The position numbers and the translations under genes are program-made. A stretch of 64,000 nucleotides of DNA from Cardiocondyla obscurior (taxonomy: Eukaryota > Arthropoda > Insecta > Hymenoptera > Formicidae): assembly GCF_019399895.1 (NCBI RefSeq), contig NC_091874.1:5458501-5522500 (forward strand), written 5' to 3'. Positions 37,801 to 52,807 of the stretch are shown one piece after another. The notes under the pieces are model-generated. The model was not told the DNA's origin. It saw nothing but the letters and a program-made list of their open reading frames with translations, and did not search any database. Every line of letters begins with the position of its first letter. Within the stretch, counting starts at the first letter, position 1.

Positions 37801-38344
37801 AACGCTTTTAATAATGCACCGCAATATCGGCACATTCGATAATGATTAGAATATACAGGGCTTCTCGCGTCTACGAACAGGAAATCTTGTTCGCTATAAA
37901 AATATACAGATCACGAAAAATGTCACGTTAGATATGTATATAGTGTACTTAATTTATTTTTAAAATAAATAGATAAAGTACAAATTAAATGTTCTAATTT
38001 GCTTATCTTGCCATTAATAAAATTTAATTGTTTCGCTTAATTAATTTGCATAAGCTGGTTTCGTGTGTTCATAAAAAAAAAAGAGAAAAATATATTTAGG
38101 TACATCGCGTTTCACCTGACCAGTCAAATATCGCGACCGAACGATTGCCGGTGGTTCCGATATTTATCCGCTCTACTGCGACGTCGATTGTCCGTGGAAA
38201 CGCCACGGCTCCTACGCGAGTTATTGTCAGGTTAGCCATCCGAGACGAATATACGCGAATTTCGGTACGAACAGACGATAATAATTCAATTTCCTGAATT
38301 TCTGCAAAGTTCCCGTTCCACGTTCGGACACCGCTCGCTTTCCC

Positions 38345-38359
38345 CTTTCTCTTTCTCTT

Positions 38360-38391
<32 letters not shown>
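38345..38391. repeat. CT-rich microsatellite
   Basis: Alternating CT with occasional CTTT interruptions over about 47 bases on the + strand. On + strand RNA this is a pyrimidine tract, but no AG acceptor with exon character follows it. Confidence 0.9.
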
Positions 38392-41300
38392 GATCGAAGT
38401 AGCAGATCGGATGTGGAAATCGATACAGCTCTGTCCGAGACTACAATACAATTTCATACCTGCGCGACTAATATATCAGTAAAGAGGGAAAGCCATAATT
38501 ATTTCGGAAAAATATACTTTATCCTCTAAGAACTCGAGATTATATTGTTGCTTTTATAATAATTAATCAAATGAATTAAACGCATTGATATTCGCGTTAA
38601 ACACGCGAAAAGTCAGACGTAAATTAATATTATAGAAAGACGCACGGTAATATTTGCAAAGGCATCTTGACCGTCGTTGCAGTATGGCCTAAGTTACCGT
38701 ATTGTTCGCAGGATTTGTACTCAAAGTTTCGTTGGTCAAGACCTGGCTAAATTGAAGCGCAATGACCTTTAACGTGTACCGATGTGAATTAACGCAGCTA
38801 AGCGGAATTTGCAATAAATCTTATCAAACGGTGAAAGCAAGAAAACGGATGAAAAAATTATACCTCGATTTTATTATTATGCAACCCATATTTTTCTGAA
38901 ACACCACTATTTGCATAATATTGTGCGTTTAGTAAGTAAGAAAAAATATACATTTTTATTAATAATGCTTAATTGATATCTCCATTTAACTATGTCATAG
39001 AAAAAGCGGCTATAAAAGAATATGGAAAATTTTAAATGATGCCCAGCGAGATTAAAACCGTCTAATCCGTTAATCTTATTTAACACGCCCGTTGCAACTT
39101 CGTAATCAACGGCATGTGATAACGCACTTTGTCTCGCAACGAAAAATTATATTTCTAGTGACATAACGCGTGATAACAGCGTTCACAATGTCGGGGTCGA
39201 TGTCGGTATCAAATTGGTAACTGAAGCGAAGTTATATGCTTCATACGCGTCACTAATAAAGACCTTTCACAATAATTCCTTTTCCAATACGCGACGCCAC
39301 CACTCGCCTCAGATCCGATTATATCTGAAAGTTCGATATGTTCGAAATAAAATGGAAAATATCCAGATTATTACGTGTATCTTTTACATATTTTCCTGGT
39401 AAATTCACATGCGATTTTCTTAACACTACGCTGATAATAGCTTTCTTTTTAATAATTAAAAAATTAATAAATAACATTATTTCTTAAAATTGCAGCTTAC
39501 AGCATTTATTGTAAAAAATATAGAAAATTTATTAGATGAACAGACTAATAACTTTTTAGAAAAAAAATGTATCCGTGAGAAAACGGTGTTTTTTTTTAAC
39601 TCTCGAAATGCATATGTATACGAAAAAAATATCGCTTATACATATTCATATCTATGCATATTTATTGTGCTCTCTTTTTTTTTTTGTTTATGGATATATA
39701 CTTCGCACATTGATTGTATAAGTTTTTAATTTCAACGTCTATGAATCCATTTGCTAGCGAAAAATACTATTTGGGTCTTCGATACATTACAAAATTACAT
39801 ACATATATACATCCGTCATAAAATTAAGTATATATAATAAATACATTTTCGCGCGTATAAAAATGTTAAAGACTTGACGATTCTGAGCTGTAAACTGCAA
39901 CTTATATTTAATATGTTATTTACGTACGGCATTTCATTCCTTTTTATCAAGCCGTATAAAAGTTGATAAATGACTACATCCCGGGTACCCTTTTATTTGA
40001 TATTTTTACGCGCGCTTTTATAACTTCGCTCAAACTCGGAATGAAACAGCACTGGCGATTGACCGCGCGAACTTGCATTGCCGTCAAAGGTCGTCCCGAC
40101 TTCGGTATGGGGCTTCCATAAGGGCGGTAGGGCTGCAAGATATTCATCGGCGGCGAGAGCTCTAACCGTGCGCGAAGCGCGAAAAGGGCGCATCCCCTTT
40201 AAGAGGCCCTTAGGGGAAAGTATAGTGCTTTCGCGGCTTTAACTTAGCAGCGGCGAGTCGTTGACTTGTTGAGTGGTTCATGTCAACGTGACCGGGTCAG
40301 AGCGCAGTCCGATATTTGCCGGAACAACCGACACGCCACCGACCGATGCGAAACGATGGGACGGGACCGAACCGTGCGCGACGCGCCGTCGACTACCATC
40401 GACCTTATGCGCCATCAGGATCGCGATACGTCGATCGCACGCCCAACGTGAAATCCTGTCAACGTATTAGAATGTGCAGCCGAGCTGTGCCACGCGCACA
40501 TCTTTATCGCGCTCGAACATTCGTGCGTAAATTTTCGACCGTTGCTTTACAGAAATCAACCTGCCTTTCGCGTAGGATCTTTTTTTCTTTTCAAAATATA
40601 TTTATTAAATGTATTAATTTAAAAAAATTAATTTAATATTCAGAGATTTTAATTTTGTAGGTATAAAATAATATTGATTTAGTAATAACTATATGTGCTG
40701 CGAGAGTTTTATGATTACACGAAGAACTTGCAGTTGTGAATATCCTTTTTTTCTCCCGTCGCGTTTTTTGCATAGCTATAGTACCTACTGTTAAAAAAGC
40801 TTTTTCGTGTCTCTCCCTTCTGCAATATCCACATTTTCGGAATTACGAGATCTCGTAATTGAAATTTACACCTTTGGCGTTCGTGTAAAAAAAACTATTG
40901 TTTTATACGTCAAAAAAAAAAGCGTAATAAAATGTTTAAAACTCCAGTTAATACGAATAAATACGTACAATGTGTATTCTTGTAGATTAAAAAAAAAATC
41001 AAGTTATATAAATAAAAATTCACAACCAGGCAAATTAAACTAGTAATCAATTCGCAAGATTCTAAGAATAAAGTAAGACTCCTCGATCTCACGTCTATCA
41101 TTACGTCGATTTACGATCCATCGAAAAACAAGAAGTATCCAGTTGAGTGCATCAGTTCGAATTGCGATCATCGATAATGCAGCCGGTGCAATTCCCGTTA
41201 TTATTGAACGCTCGTAAATCAGACTATTTTGAGTTGCGCTAATCTAAGAAGAGAGAGGATGGACGGAGAAACTTTTTATATCACTGCGATTGTTCGCCTC

Positions 41301-44300
41301 GAGCGTTTTTTCCTGCCTCGTTTTTTTTATTTTCTTTTTTACCGAGAAATCAAACCTAATGCGAACGTTATTATTTATCGTAGCTACGGCTGAACAGCTG
41401 TAAAAATACGATCGCAAGAAATAATCCTGAGAAACTCCGCGTCCCTCGAATGGAATATCCGATTGCACAATTATATATTACGAACGACGAACGAGAAAGA
41501 AAAAAAAAAAAAGAAATTAAGTCGCTATCGATTTGATATCTGTATATCGAACGTGGCGATTGAGGTCCTTCTCGAATAATGTACACGAATTTTATACCTT
41601 TTCCATGGGGGCTCGACTTTCCATAGTGGCGTCGGCGCCTTTTGTACGTTTCGCTTTTATCACGCACCTACACGTATACACGCAAACCGCGACAAGTAAT
41701 ATATACACATGTACGCATATACGGGTATACTTCACGTGTGTCATGCCGAAAATGCATTTTCCGCGGTGCCAGCGGTGCAATCAAAAGTGGCTTGGCTTTG
41801 TAAGATGAGCGAGCGTAAGTGCGTATGTGCAGTGCATAAAATCATTTTACTTTCTTAATAAGCTCGACCACGTTCTGTCTCGTCTTCTCGAGATGGAAGA
41901 ACAACACATATTAATTAACGAACATAACGACGTTGCCAGCATGTGTACAAAGTGACTTCGAACTAAGTCGTTGAAATTTACGACATTACGTATTTTAGAA
42001 TTATTATCATTATCATTGATATTATTTTTTTTTTTTTTCTTTTTAATAAAAAAAAACGTGACAAAAAATTAATAAAAATTTTTAATTAACGAGAGACAAA
42101 GTAACGCTGAGCAATCGCGAAAGAATTAATATTAAAATTTCTGGAAAAGAAAAATTAAATTTAAGTTTGTCGAAGAATTTGCTCGTCAAGTATAACGTAA
42201 TTTAAAGATGCGCCGTGTGAATCTCTTATTCCCGTAAGTTTACACGCGAGAAAAAGAGCGAGATCCCGCTACGCATGAAAGGAGGAAAATCTCTCTGCGA
42301 AGTTTAGTAGTCTCTCAGTAAGTTCTGTTGTACTGCGGCAAGGTCGGCGATACTTGCCCGTTAAGAGGAGTAGCCTCGTTATGGCGCGACGGGAGGATTA
42401 AATGAGGATGCATCGCGCCGCGGTTGCAACCGAGCGTTGCAACACATGCAGTTCACACAGTCACACGTACACGCACTCATTCGCACGCATATATTCCGCA
42501 AGGTACTCGGAATCTCTCACACATACACACTCGGTACAGGCTGCTCCGAAACTGTCAGGCATCTTAAAGCAACGGCGTATCTCGAGCTCGCGTCGTTATC
42601 TAATCGAATTCGAATACTGTTGCACGGGTCAAGCTGCAGAACACAACGGGCATCCAAAATATCGTACGAAAGTCGATGCGTTTGAAAGATACTTTAAACG
42701 AAACGACCGTTAGAGGCGGAAAAGCTAGCTAGCCGTCTGTCATTAGAAGGTGTCGCATTTTAGAGATGTTCGCATATATATTTCTTTCTTAGTTGTTACA
42801 TCGCGCGAAAGTTTCGGACCATCCCGTAGAGAAGCAGTTTACTCAACACCACACGTTCCATTAACACTCTCCCAGACATAAATATGTATGTTTTATTATT
42901 GTTGGGTGTATGTAAGTGTGCGTTATGCGATAGTAAAAGCCAAGTACCGCAAGCTCGATGTGTTGTTGCGCGTAGGAAAGCGTTAATGTGCTTGCGCGCT
43001 AGGAAAGCTTTCTGTCTCTAGAAGGGCTGCAAGTGTGAATGTAACGCAACAAGAGGGGGCGATAAACCGTGTCTCGCTCGGGGACACGGCAGGTGTGAAG
43101 AAACCGTCCTTTACGCCGTTTCCCGTGGAGGTTCATCGCGGCGTAAACGGCTTAACGGTTTAATTGCCGGGGATTTATCGCCGAGACTTAGAGAAAGGAG
43201 TGGACTGCCAATTTCCGTTTGCCGCCAAACGGTCAATTTACCGCCTGAATCCACTCGTATTACTATTACGCCGCAGTCGGCGATAATTATAGAACGGCAA
43301 ACACACATGGGACACGCGATATAACGTCCGTCGTTATACATACGAGGCGTGCCGTTCTGGTTCCACCGGAATCAGCCATCGCTCCTTTTTCAGCTGATAA
43401 ATATTATATTTTTAATCTTTTAGAGTCCGCTAAATTAGGTCACGTCTCACCGACCGATTGTCTTTTCTTATTTTACATTAAAAATACAATTTTAGTTGCA
43501 AGAAACTTCCACGCAAAATAAAAGGACTCTATATTGATATTTCTCGTGTGCTAAAAACGCTCGTTCGCTGAAAAACTCGCGCGGAATACGTGGACGTCAT
43601 GTTTTCAAACACAGTTTAGAGAAATATGAGAGGGCAGTATTAAAATTCCGAATCAAGTAGGTAAGTTTGCCGTTAAAAGTGTCGCATAAATATGTATAAT
43701 ACTGGAGAGCGTATCAATTTGTGCTCCAACGATATCGTTAGAGAAAAACGTTTGAGTCGATAAAGAGGCTACTGTTTTCCGTCGTCCCAAAGGAGCGGCT
43801 CGATTTTACGGGTAGATCGTCACGATCAAAGGGATAGAATTCCGTAAAAGTCGTTGTACAGTTTTATAGTTTCCCCCGAATACGGGAACCGAAGTAACAT
43901 GTTATTCATACAATCGTTCTTTCCTTCAAGTCTATGAAAACTCGATCGGGTCTATCCGTCTCTCAAGTTATCTTATCAATTTTTAAATAACTCGCTCTAT
44001 CTCACACTGAATAGAAAGTGTAATTAACAATATAAGAAAAATCTTTTCAAATAATTTTCAGGCAATAAAGGACGGCTGATAAAATTCATTATCATTAAAA
44101 AATGTAATACGCCGCGACGTCATTATTAAAAAAATTCAATATACCGTTATATTTTAATTAATGATTTTTAAATATAGTCCCTTAAGATAGAAACTTCATT
44201 ATTTATTATTATGCTGAGAAGCGGTAAAAACATCGGGTTAAACTCTCTCATGACTCGAACAAATAAAACGGAAGCAAGAAACATTCCGATAATCGTGCAC

Positions 44301-45777
44301 TTCATGCTAGCGTGCCGTGTGCACTGGAAATGCAGCGGTCTGTCAACGAGCCGAGTTCGGCCGGGTGTGAAAAATTGTGGGGTTTTCAGCTCCACTTCTA
44401 CTTCCGCATCCGCCGGCCCCGGGGGCCTCCAGTTTTTCCCACCCGAATTGGACTCGTGATCTTTCTTTTCCTCGCGGGAATATAGGTCGCGGCTCGCGCT
44501 GAAACTCGGTTAAGCGACGAACGCATTGCGCCCCGCGTCATGATTTATGCAAACCCGGTGTTTCCGGCATGCACCTTTCGCAGTAAAGGCACCGCAGGCT
44601 CTGCTCGAATACTTGGGTGCAATCATAGCGAGATTTATCTTTGTTGAAGTATCACTTCCACTTAAAGTTACGACGATGTCTCTGAGACATCTTCAACCGA
44701 TCCCGTTGCTTTTACGGTGCCCTTTTCCACTTTACGTTCGTGTCGTCTATAGTTGAAGCGAGATTTTATTGCTACCTGCGTACATTTCGCGACGAAGTGC
44801 CACTGCTACCTCTTTAATGTCGGCTTAGCTAAGCAGCTGCGCGTCGTCTAAAAGTACTTTGTGTTTCGCGGTTTTACGGCCGTCGTTTGTAACACGATGA
44901 CCGGACGTTTTATCGCGTTGGATCGAAGCGCCATCGACGAACAATGAAAGAAAATCGTAATTCGTTTTCTTAAAATATAAATACGAGAATTTTTCTCTAA
45001 TACCCAATGAGATTTGCTAAACGCTCTGTGTAACGGTGTAATTTTGCTTTCTCCTGCATTGCATCTACATTTCACGAGCTGTGAAAACGTAATCTTTTCG
45101 TTTTGCAAATATTACTGAATCTTTAGGAAACAGAACTCGGAAGCCGCAGAAGAAGGAAGTCATACCTTGAGTGGAAGCGAGATTTTGTTTTTCTTTGTTA
45201 AAATACGAGTGCAACAGATTGAATATTATGGAAACGCGAGAATAATTCCACGGGCTTTTGTTTGGTTGAGAAACTTTCGAGCTAAGAAATCTGAGTGGAA
45301 ATCAGCTAACTCGTTAGCAAGTTCGCTGATGTCTACGAAAAAAGTTTCGTTTCCACTGCCGGTGAAATAGTTCCGTCTTTTCAAAAGAATCCTATTTGAA
45401 AGAACTGAAATTTTTACAATAAGTCACGTCACTTTGTCGCTTTTTGTTAGAAGATAAGAAATGTACCTCTGGTATTACACTATCTACATTTATTAAAAAA
45501 CAAATTCGCCGAAAGTAGGTAAACTCTTCGTGTGTCTACAAGATATCTTTCTTACTTTAATGATTGTCCGCATATCAGAACCGAAATTTTCGCACGTTCT
45601 TCGTGTTACTATCGCGCAAAAACCGAGCGAGATAACGAAATCGTCCGAAAGCGGATTGCTTAAATTAATGATTCGAAATGTCAGGCGTATCGTATGTGCC
45701 GCTCGAGAGGAAAAAAAAATGATTGATATACTGAGATCCGTAGTTGCCTAACGAGGATTATATGTACATACATAAGA

Positions 45778-45780
<3 letters not shown>

Positions 45781-45821
<41 letters not shown>
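45781..45821. repeat. GA-rich microsatellite
   Basis: GAGA with two GAAAGA interruptions over about 41 bases. Simple repeat. Confidence 0.9.
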
Positions 45822-48800
45822 GAGGTTGGGACACCCGCAAGCTCTGTCTGCAAGCTCACTTCACACGAATTTCCCGCAATCTCAGAACCGCGCTCACTAT
45901 TGGTGCAGGTGCTTACGATCTAATCTGATTCGCACACGGACCAGCGTTGGGTCGCCGACCCACCCAGCACAATTAGGCGAACTATAGAAACGTGCATCCG
46001 TCGAAGCTACGGCTTAGTGCCTCGCAGATAAAGCCACCCCCCGATTCTCCGCGGGCTACGTGCCGCACTCGACGATGTGCATCCCCACGTTATCTCCCTT
46101 GGGGACGGCGTTTAAGTGTCACTCGGGGAAAATTGCCACGGAAAAAAAAAGACCACGTGTGATAAACGAGAATCTTCTGAGAACGGAAGAAATTTATCAA
46201 GAGCGAGAGCTCTTTCTAAATATGCGATTCGGTTTACTAATGCATGAGTTTTTTTTTTTTTTTGTTAATTTGCGTTATTTTGGTACGACGATACCTTCGT
46301 CATATTTTTTGTTGATTCCAAGAATATTTTTACAGTAATTAAAACAATTTTTTAAATTAATTTTTCCTTGTCAAAACTTTATTTTTTATTTAAATATTTA
46401 ATCAAATAACATGGAGATGTAAATTTCAATACCACAGCCCGTTAAGCGCGCTTGTCAAGTTATTTTACTACTCTTCAATCAATCTATGATTGACAAAACG
46501 TTCCCCCTCGTGATGCTGATTGAGAAATTGTCGCTAGCAATTATCGATACCACGTGAATAACATGAAAATTCAACGTATATTCAATCAGGATAAGCACGT
46601 CTCTCAATATCGATGTAACTTCGTAGACCAACTTGCTCGTGAGGATAACGAATAATAATGTTATTTGCAATCAAGCGCAATCAGCTCCGAGAGTTAATCC
46701 AATCCGGGAGCTGAGCTAATCCGTTCGGTCAATTTGCATTGCTGCGGCTAAATTTCCGAAGTCCCGTCCCGTATTTTATAAAGCGAGCCGCAAGTAACCG
46801 CAAGATATGTATTTAGATTTGTGCACGAGTTGTATGCGTAAAAGCATGTGTAAGTAGAGACAATTACTTGCGGGATACCACGTAAAATATGCGACGAGAT
46901 TTTAAGGCCAAATCCCCCCGTCTTTATGTGAACCGCGGCGTCGGATATTTTGCCCTTATAAATTCAACCAGAAGCATTCAAATCAGTTTCGGTCTGTAAA
47001 AATCGGATTCGAAAATATTTCGAGCACGTTCAGTCAACAAAAGAGAAACTACAAAAATATTCCTGTCACTTTCAGTTAACAGATGCAAATCTCAGAGAGC
47101 GTTTATTTGCAATCGATAAATGCAAATTCATAGATACCGTACTGTTTTTAGTCGAGCTAACGTCGGAGTTCGAAATATCTTAATTATTTTTTTATTTAAC
47201 TATAAAACGCCTTCGATGTTACTTTTAGAAGAGTTATGTCAAATTATTTTCACCGGCAACGTTTGATCCAAAAATACTTGGCACAATTTTAGCATCGCTG
47301 TCTTAAAGTTTCGACTACTCAAAAATGTTTGTGGTATATCCCGTTCTGCGAAATCGATACTTAATAATACTGCTTATATCGATAATAAGAAAAAAATATA
47401 GCGTCTGTTACTGATCGAATTGATATTATCTATCCTTGATAGAAGATCGATGACGAGCGTTTAGCATCCGCGAGAGTTTTCCGCAACGTAAAATGTGGGT
47501 CGCTCGATAATTGCCAACGATCGGGCGACGCTATTCCAACATGGAATTCATTAGCCCGATTTATCTTGATCTCTCGCTTCTCCGGGGTGCTATTTCCGGT
47601 AAGACCACTTCCCCCTTGTGCGATGATACACGAGCAACATTCTCGATTACATAAATGAGAGGTCACGGGCTCGGTAGGCGCGAGAGGCGAGAAGAAAATT
47701 TTACAAAATATTCTGGAAATTTTAGAATTGACTTTTCAACGTTCTCTCTCGTATTCTTTCTCATAAAATAGTTACGTTACGTTTCCTCGTTGGGCAATTT
47801 CCGTACGATACGAAGTTTACTCAAATTAACGAATACGCGCAGAGAGAAAAAAAAAAGAAACAGAATAAACTCGTAACGTTGTTCTATGTGGACATATCAT
47901 CTTCCCGAGTTTATCTTTTTCGCGTCCCTCTCATTAAGTTCCCTCATTTTAACACCTGTCAGAATCAACGTTAGATGCGGCGATGCTTTTTCAGAAGCTA
48001 ATCCCCTATGGCTTACTCGAAGACGTGACTTAATTTTTCTTGCCACATGTCTTAATATTGTATTTTCTTTGTCGCGTAATTAAAAGAAAATATAAAATAT
48101 AAATATTGCGTCTTGAGTATACACATATTATAATTTAATAAACTAAATTTATTATCTTTTTTATAAATTAATAAAAAGCTTGATGAAAATAAATTCGCTA
48201 ACAGTGCAATAAACTGTCAATCACACTATTTCGATGATAAAAGAGAGAGATATTTTTAGAAAGCGCACGTAATGGAATTTCACTTTAATTCCAAAAGTCC
48301 TACTATTTCTACTTTCGTACAATCAACTTCTCTTCGAACATGAAACTGCCTTCTCGTAAAATTCAGTTGACCGAGTTTGTCAAAACTTGGAGATCAATAT
48401 TGATGGACCTTAACTCGATATAACGATTTTTTTCATTGCTCGATAAATAAATCTTCTTTTTTTTATTTATTGTGATAACTATCGCGGCTAGATAAATGAA
48501 ACGCGTTTGCAACGTTGAAAAACTCATATTTACGTCCAAGCGATTCAACCCGTCGTTTCGTATTCAATGAAAAAGTTACTATTTTCCGAAAAAAAAAAAA
48601 AAAAATTTTTTATTTTATTGTTTAAAAAGTATAAAAGTTAGGTAACTGCGCATAAAGAAATTTTGGTCAGAATTTGGTGGCAGAATACCACTTTACTCAT
48701 TTCTGAAAATGGCCATTTATTTTCTACGCTTCGTGCCTGCGGATTAAATCAGATCTGGAAAGGTTCGTATTTTGGGTCGCTTGTGCAGCCAAACGAAAGC

Positions 48801-51800
48801 ACAAAACGCAGTTATGAAAGCTCGAGTTCACGCTTGCAGAAACGGGGGCGTTTGCCGGATGGTATTATGCAAACTATGATTTCATTCGGTTGCAAACACG
48901 TGGAATTTATGCGCTGGCTAATATCATGCAAACCACTTTGCACGGCCTGTGCGTCGTCCACTCAAGAGACTCCCGTGCGAGTGTCGCGAAAATGCCGCAG
49001 CTGTTGGATTTTTCAGATTGTCGTCAACTTTTGTATCCCGTGTCCTTTGCCGGCGACATGTAGTCAGCGGCAACTTTTACGAAAGACTCGAGAATATATG
49101 GCGCGCTTACATATGTTTGACGTTAAATTTTAAGAAACTTTCCTGTTCCAGTTTTTGACAGTAAATTTAAAGAACAATAGCATTAAAATTGTAAAAGAAT
49201 TTCTTATCTGTTATAAAATCGCGTTTAAATTACAATATTTGAATATTCGAGTATTAGATTTGCTTCGTTAATATCTGTAATGTTTGGAGAACTTACATTT
49301 CTGAAAATCGATATAATCTTTAAGATTGTAGAGTAAAAATAAAACACTAAATTGAGCCTGTTTAGAATAAAGTACGGTTGTTCCGCGGAAAATGGCCCTT
49401 GTAAAATGAGACTTCCACAAATCTCAAGTTCCATTTTACAAATCTCTGAATTATTCATCTCACACCGCGGCGATTTGTTCTTTCGCGAAACCTTTCAATT
49501 ACTCATCGCACGGCCAACTTCGGAAGATAATTAAAGATTTCCGTTGTCCGAGTTTCTCGATGGAATACGCAAGAAAGAGAGACAAAGATAAAGCTACGGT
49601 GGGAAAAAAAAAAAAAGTACGACAATCGCAGCATCCATCATCCGTCGGCCCGCAATTCATCATACGCAAGCGCCGTACCGATAGCTAATGACAAAAAAAT
49701 CACTGTCCCACGAAATCGATTCCAGTCCGTCCATCGTAACTTCTTCGTCGCGCGTCAAGCGAGCCAGCAAAAAGTTACGGATCCGAAGAAACGCAATTAG
49801 TCGACTCGACGTGGACGCATCGAAATTACTTTACCCGCATTCCTTCCGTTTAAATGACGACAGGTAAAAGAAAAAAAGAACAGATAGAAATGCGACGGGT
49901 CTTGCAAAAGTAACTGTGGTCTTCCACGATATTATTAGCCCTGTCACGATAAAGCTTTTTATTAAAGCGAAAATATTTTAAGAACGCAATATACACTTGC
50001 GCTAAAATATCCTTGACGTTACTTCTTGTTTCATTGATTTTGATACGATTTTTTTATATTTTTTTTTTTGTGGAAAAAGAAAAAGTATTTCAACTGACGA
50101 TTTCTATTTGACTTATTGCCATATCTCTTACATTCGCAATGTAAATTTTTTTTTTTTAGTCGCAAAAGTAATTGCAATTAAAATGCATTACGATACGGTG
50201 TGTCGATCGGATGGAACGCACGCGAGGGAAAAGCGGTGGGGTATTTTAGAATGTTAAGTGGCTGTGTACTCGCTCGCACGACCACAAAGTGCAATTTTAC
50301 CTCCCTGCTACTGCGATGCAAGAGCCCGCGTACTCTTCATTGCGAATACAGCCCTCCTTTCACCGTCATTCTCTCGCATATCTTTCCCCGTCGTGTCTAG
50401 ACACCGTAAGCCCGGGCTATCTAAACCGCTTCATCGAATCACCCTTTCAACCCACCCTCCATCACATCAAGCCCGTCTCTATCGCATCAAAAGATCAACA
50501 CCGATCTTTCGATCAGCGAGGCTCCCGTTCCCGAGGTTCGTGCTAGGTCGATTTCAAAGTAAAACAACGAATTCGGTATATATATGAATATTGCCGTCTC
50601 CAAAGTTCACAAAATTTCATCGTGCTCGAGGACCAAAAGGGACGAAAACAAAACGATATTTTCGTTCCCTCCGGCGAAATGTAGGTGAGGTTAAAACTGT
50701 TTTCGCGATCGATTATACGCGATGTAGCAAAAGCAATAGGCGACGACGCAATAAGAGGAGCGCGCGAAACTACCGCGACTATCTTAGCAAAGCAATCTTC
50801 TGCATATTGGAAATGGCGAACCAGCTGTCTCAACAGCGCGACCTTTTAGTAGAAGAATTTACAATAGTGTCTCCACCTCAAAGCCAATAAAGAAGCCGCT
50901 ACGACGCGCCATTATTTCCGCGAGTATCTTTTAACGCGCCAATCTCTCAACATTTATGATAATAATAATGTAAAAATCCTCTGGTGTCTTTTTTCTTTTT
51001 CTTTTTTTTTTTTATGTCAGTCGCGAAATATATTGCCGATGTGCAATAAATTGACATTGTGAAATTCGAAGCATTCTCGATCTCAGCGCGATCAAAAGCT
51101 GCTTGAGAAACGTCAACTACGTCCCGTTTGACCGATATATCGCCCCGACTATTTGTACCAGTCGATTTCTTTCCGAGCTTACAGCTTTGAGAGATCTTCC
51201 GGCGACGTTCGTCACTGGTTAAAAAGTATGCGCATCCTTTGTAGCTTACGACTTCGTTTGTTCTTCTTCCCAAGTCGCAGGGAAATGTTTACGAATTGTT
51301 AAGCCTCTACCATTCTCTTTGTACAACATTTAGTCTAGAACGAACGCAATTTGAAATAGTGCCACGTAAAAATCTTTATTTATTTTTCGAATCAAATTTA
51401 AAGCCATAAAGATAACACACGTATCATAATAAATTTTTTGTTTAAGTAATTTCTTTGTATTTTGATCCCACTAAGGATTTGAGAAATTTACCTTTTAAAA
51501 AAAATAATAAAAATGTATAAAGATATTCTTTTGCTATAAACAATTATTATAATGCTAATAATTATACATACGTTTCGTTACGAGAATTTAAACCACACGA
51601 GAATAATATGAAATACGTTCTAGATAAATATGCATGAAAGAGATAATGATAAATGCATAATAATTGTAATAAAGTAGTATCGCGGCAGAGAAAGAGTGGA
51701 TGCTATAAATTTTCTTCACGGTACGGAAGAGTAAATTGGCGAGATAAATGCGAAGCAGGTGAATCACACGTAACGATTACGAGACGTGCAAGATAACGCA

Positions 51801-52783
51801 ATTTTTAGAGAAAAAGGATTGCGCGACGTGCTTCGACTGATAACGCATATTCTTTAAATTCCGTTTTCGTCCGGCTACCTGCGAGATTAATGCGGCAGCT
51901 TGTCTACACTTCAAAGGATCTTCAGCGAAGTTCGCCGAGATCGGATGGTGCGGTATCTCGTACACGCCGTCTTTAATTAATTCTATCCGCAGCACCTCGA
52001 TTTCGCGTGAACCTAATTGAAATGTTATTCCAAAGCAGGTGCGAAATATGTTCGTTTTCGATTATAATATTCGTTTCAGCAAAATTTCAAGCGATACATC
52101 TGCACGATCGAGTTCAAGGTTCTCGAAAACATTATCTGCGTAACAAGATATAATCTTTTATTTTTTTTTTTTCCGACGTAATAAATTTTTAATCAAAAAC
52201 TCACATGGTATTTTGTTCACGCTAATTTATATCACAATTGAATTTAATCTCGGAATCCAAACTTTTCTTACCGGGATAGACAATTATCAGATTTAAGTTA
52301 GAAAAGTGGGTCGCGGCAAAATCACAAATCTACCCGAGCTTTCGCAGCCGTTTAACTTTTTCGCAGTTTCATAAATCGATAAAGGACGAAACAGAAAAGA
52401 TATGAGTTTGATTAGTTTCCTTCACAACTACTTATGCTACCCGGACACGCGTAAAACTTTATTTTCCAAGACAAATGATCTTTTGAAAAATATTTGTAAC
52501 GAAATTCGGTGATTTATAGTGATGTAGCTTTGTCTCCCTTTCTCTTTCCTCTGTCGTCGCAAGAGCTACGTTTGTCAGAGGGCAATTCGGGGCGATTGTA
52601 TTCTTCGGAACCGCGTTGCATCGAAATTATTTGCCGACTTTAATCTCGTCCCGTAGCAGTGACAAAGTATCGTCCGCAAGTGCACCGTTACTCGAATCAC
52701 CGGAGATGCGTCTGCCCGAGGTATTTCACGGTAATACCACTGCAGCGAGCGATCGCGCGAGCCTGGTTAGACACTTACGTAAC

Positions 52784-52807
52784 ATTAAAGCCGTCGCTGG
52801 CTTTAAT
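52784..52807. repeat. Perfect inverted repeat, 9-bp stem
   Basis: ATTAAAGCC and GGCTTTAAT flank a six-base spacer (GTCGCT). This is a small hairpin-forming palindrome in the 20.2-kb intron. It is too short to be a microRNA precursor as read. Confidence 0.7.

Noticed and set aside
40194..40216. CCCC/GGGG hairpin with a bulge
   Set aside because: Short imperfect stem in a GC-rich patch, with no link to any feature; intrinsic terminators do not apply in this eukaryotic context.
48663..49133. 156-codon + strand open frame in the 20.2-kb intron
   Set aside because: It starts at a non-ATG codon. The residues match no family I know, there are no convincing splice borders, and frames of this length occur by chance in GC-richer intron patches.
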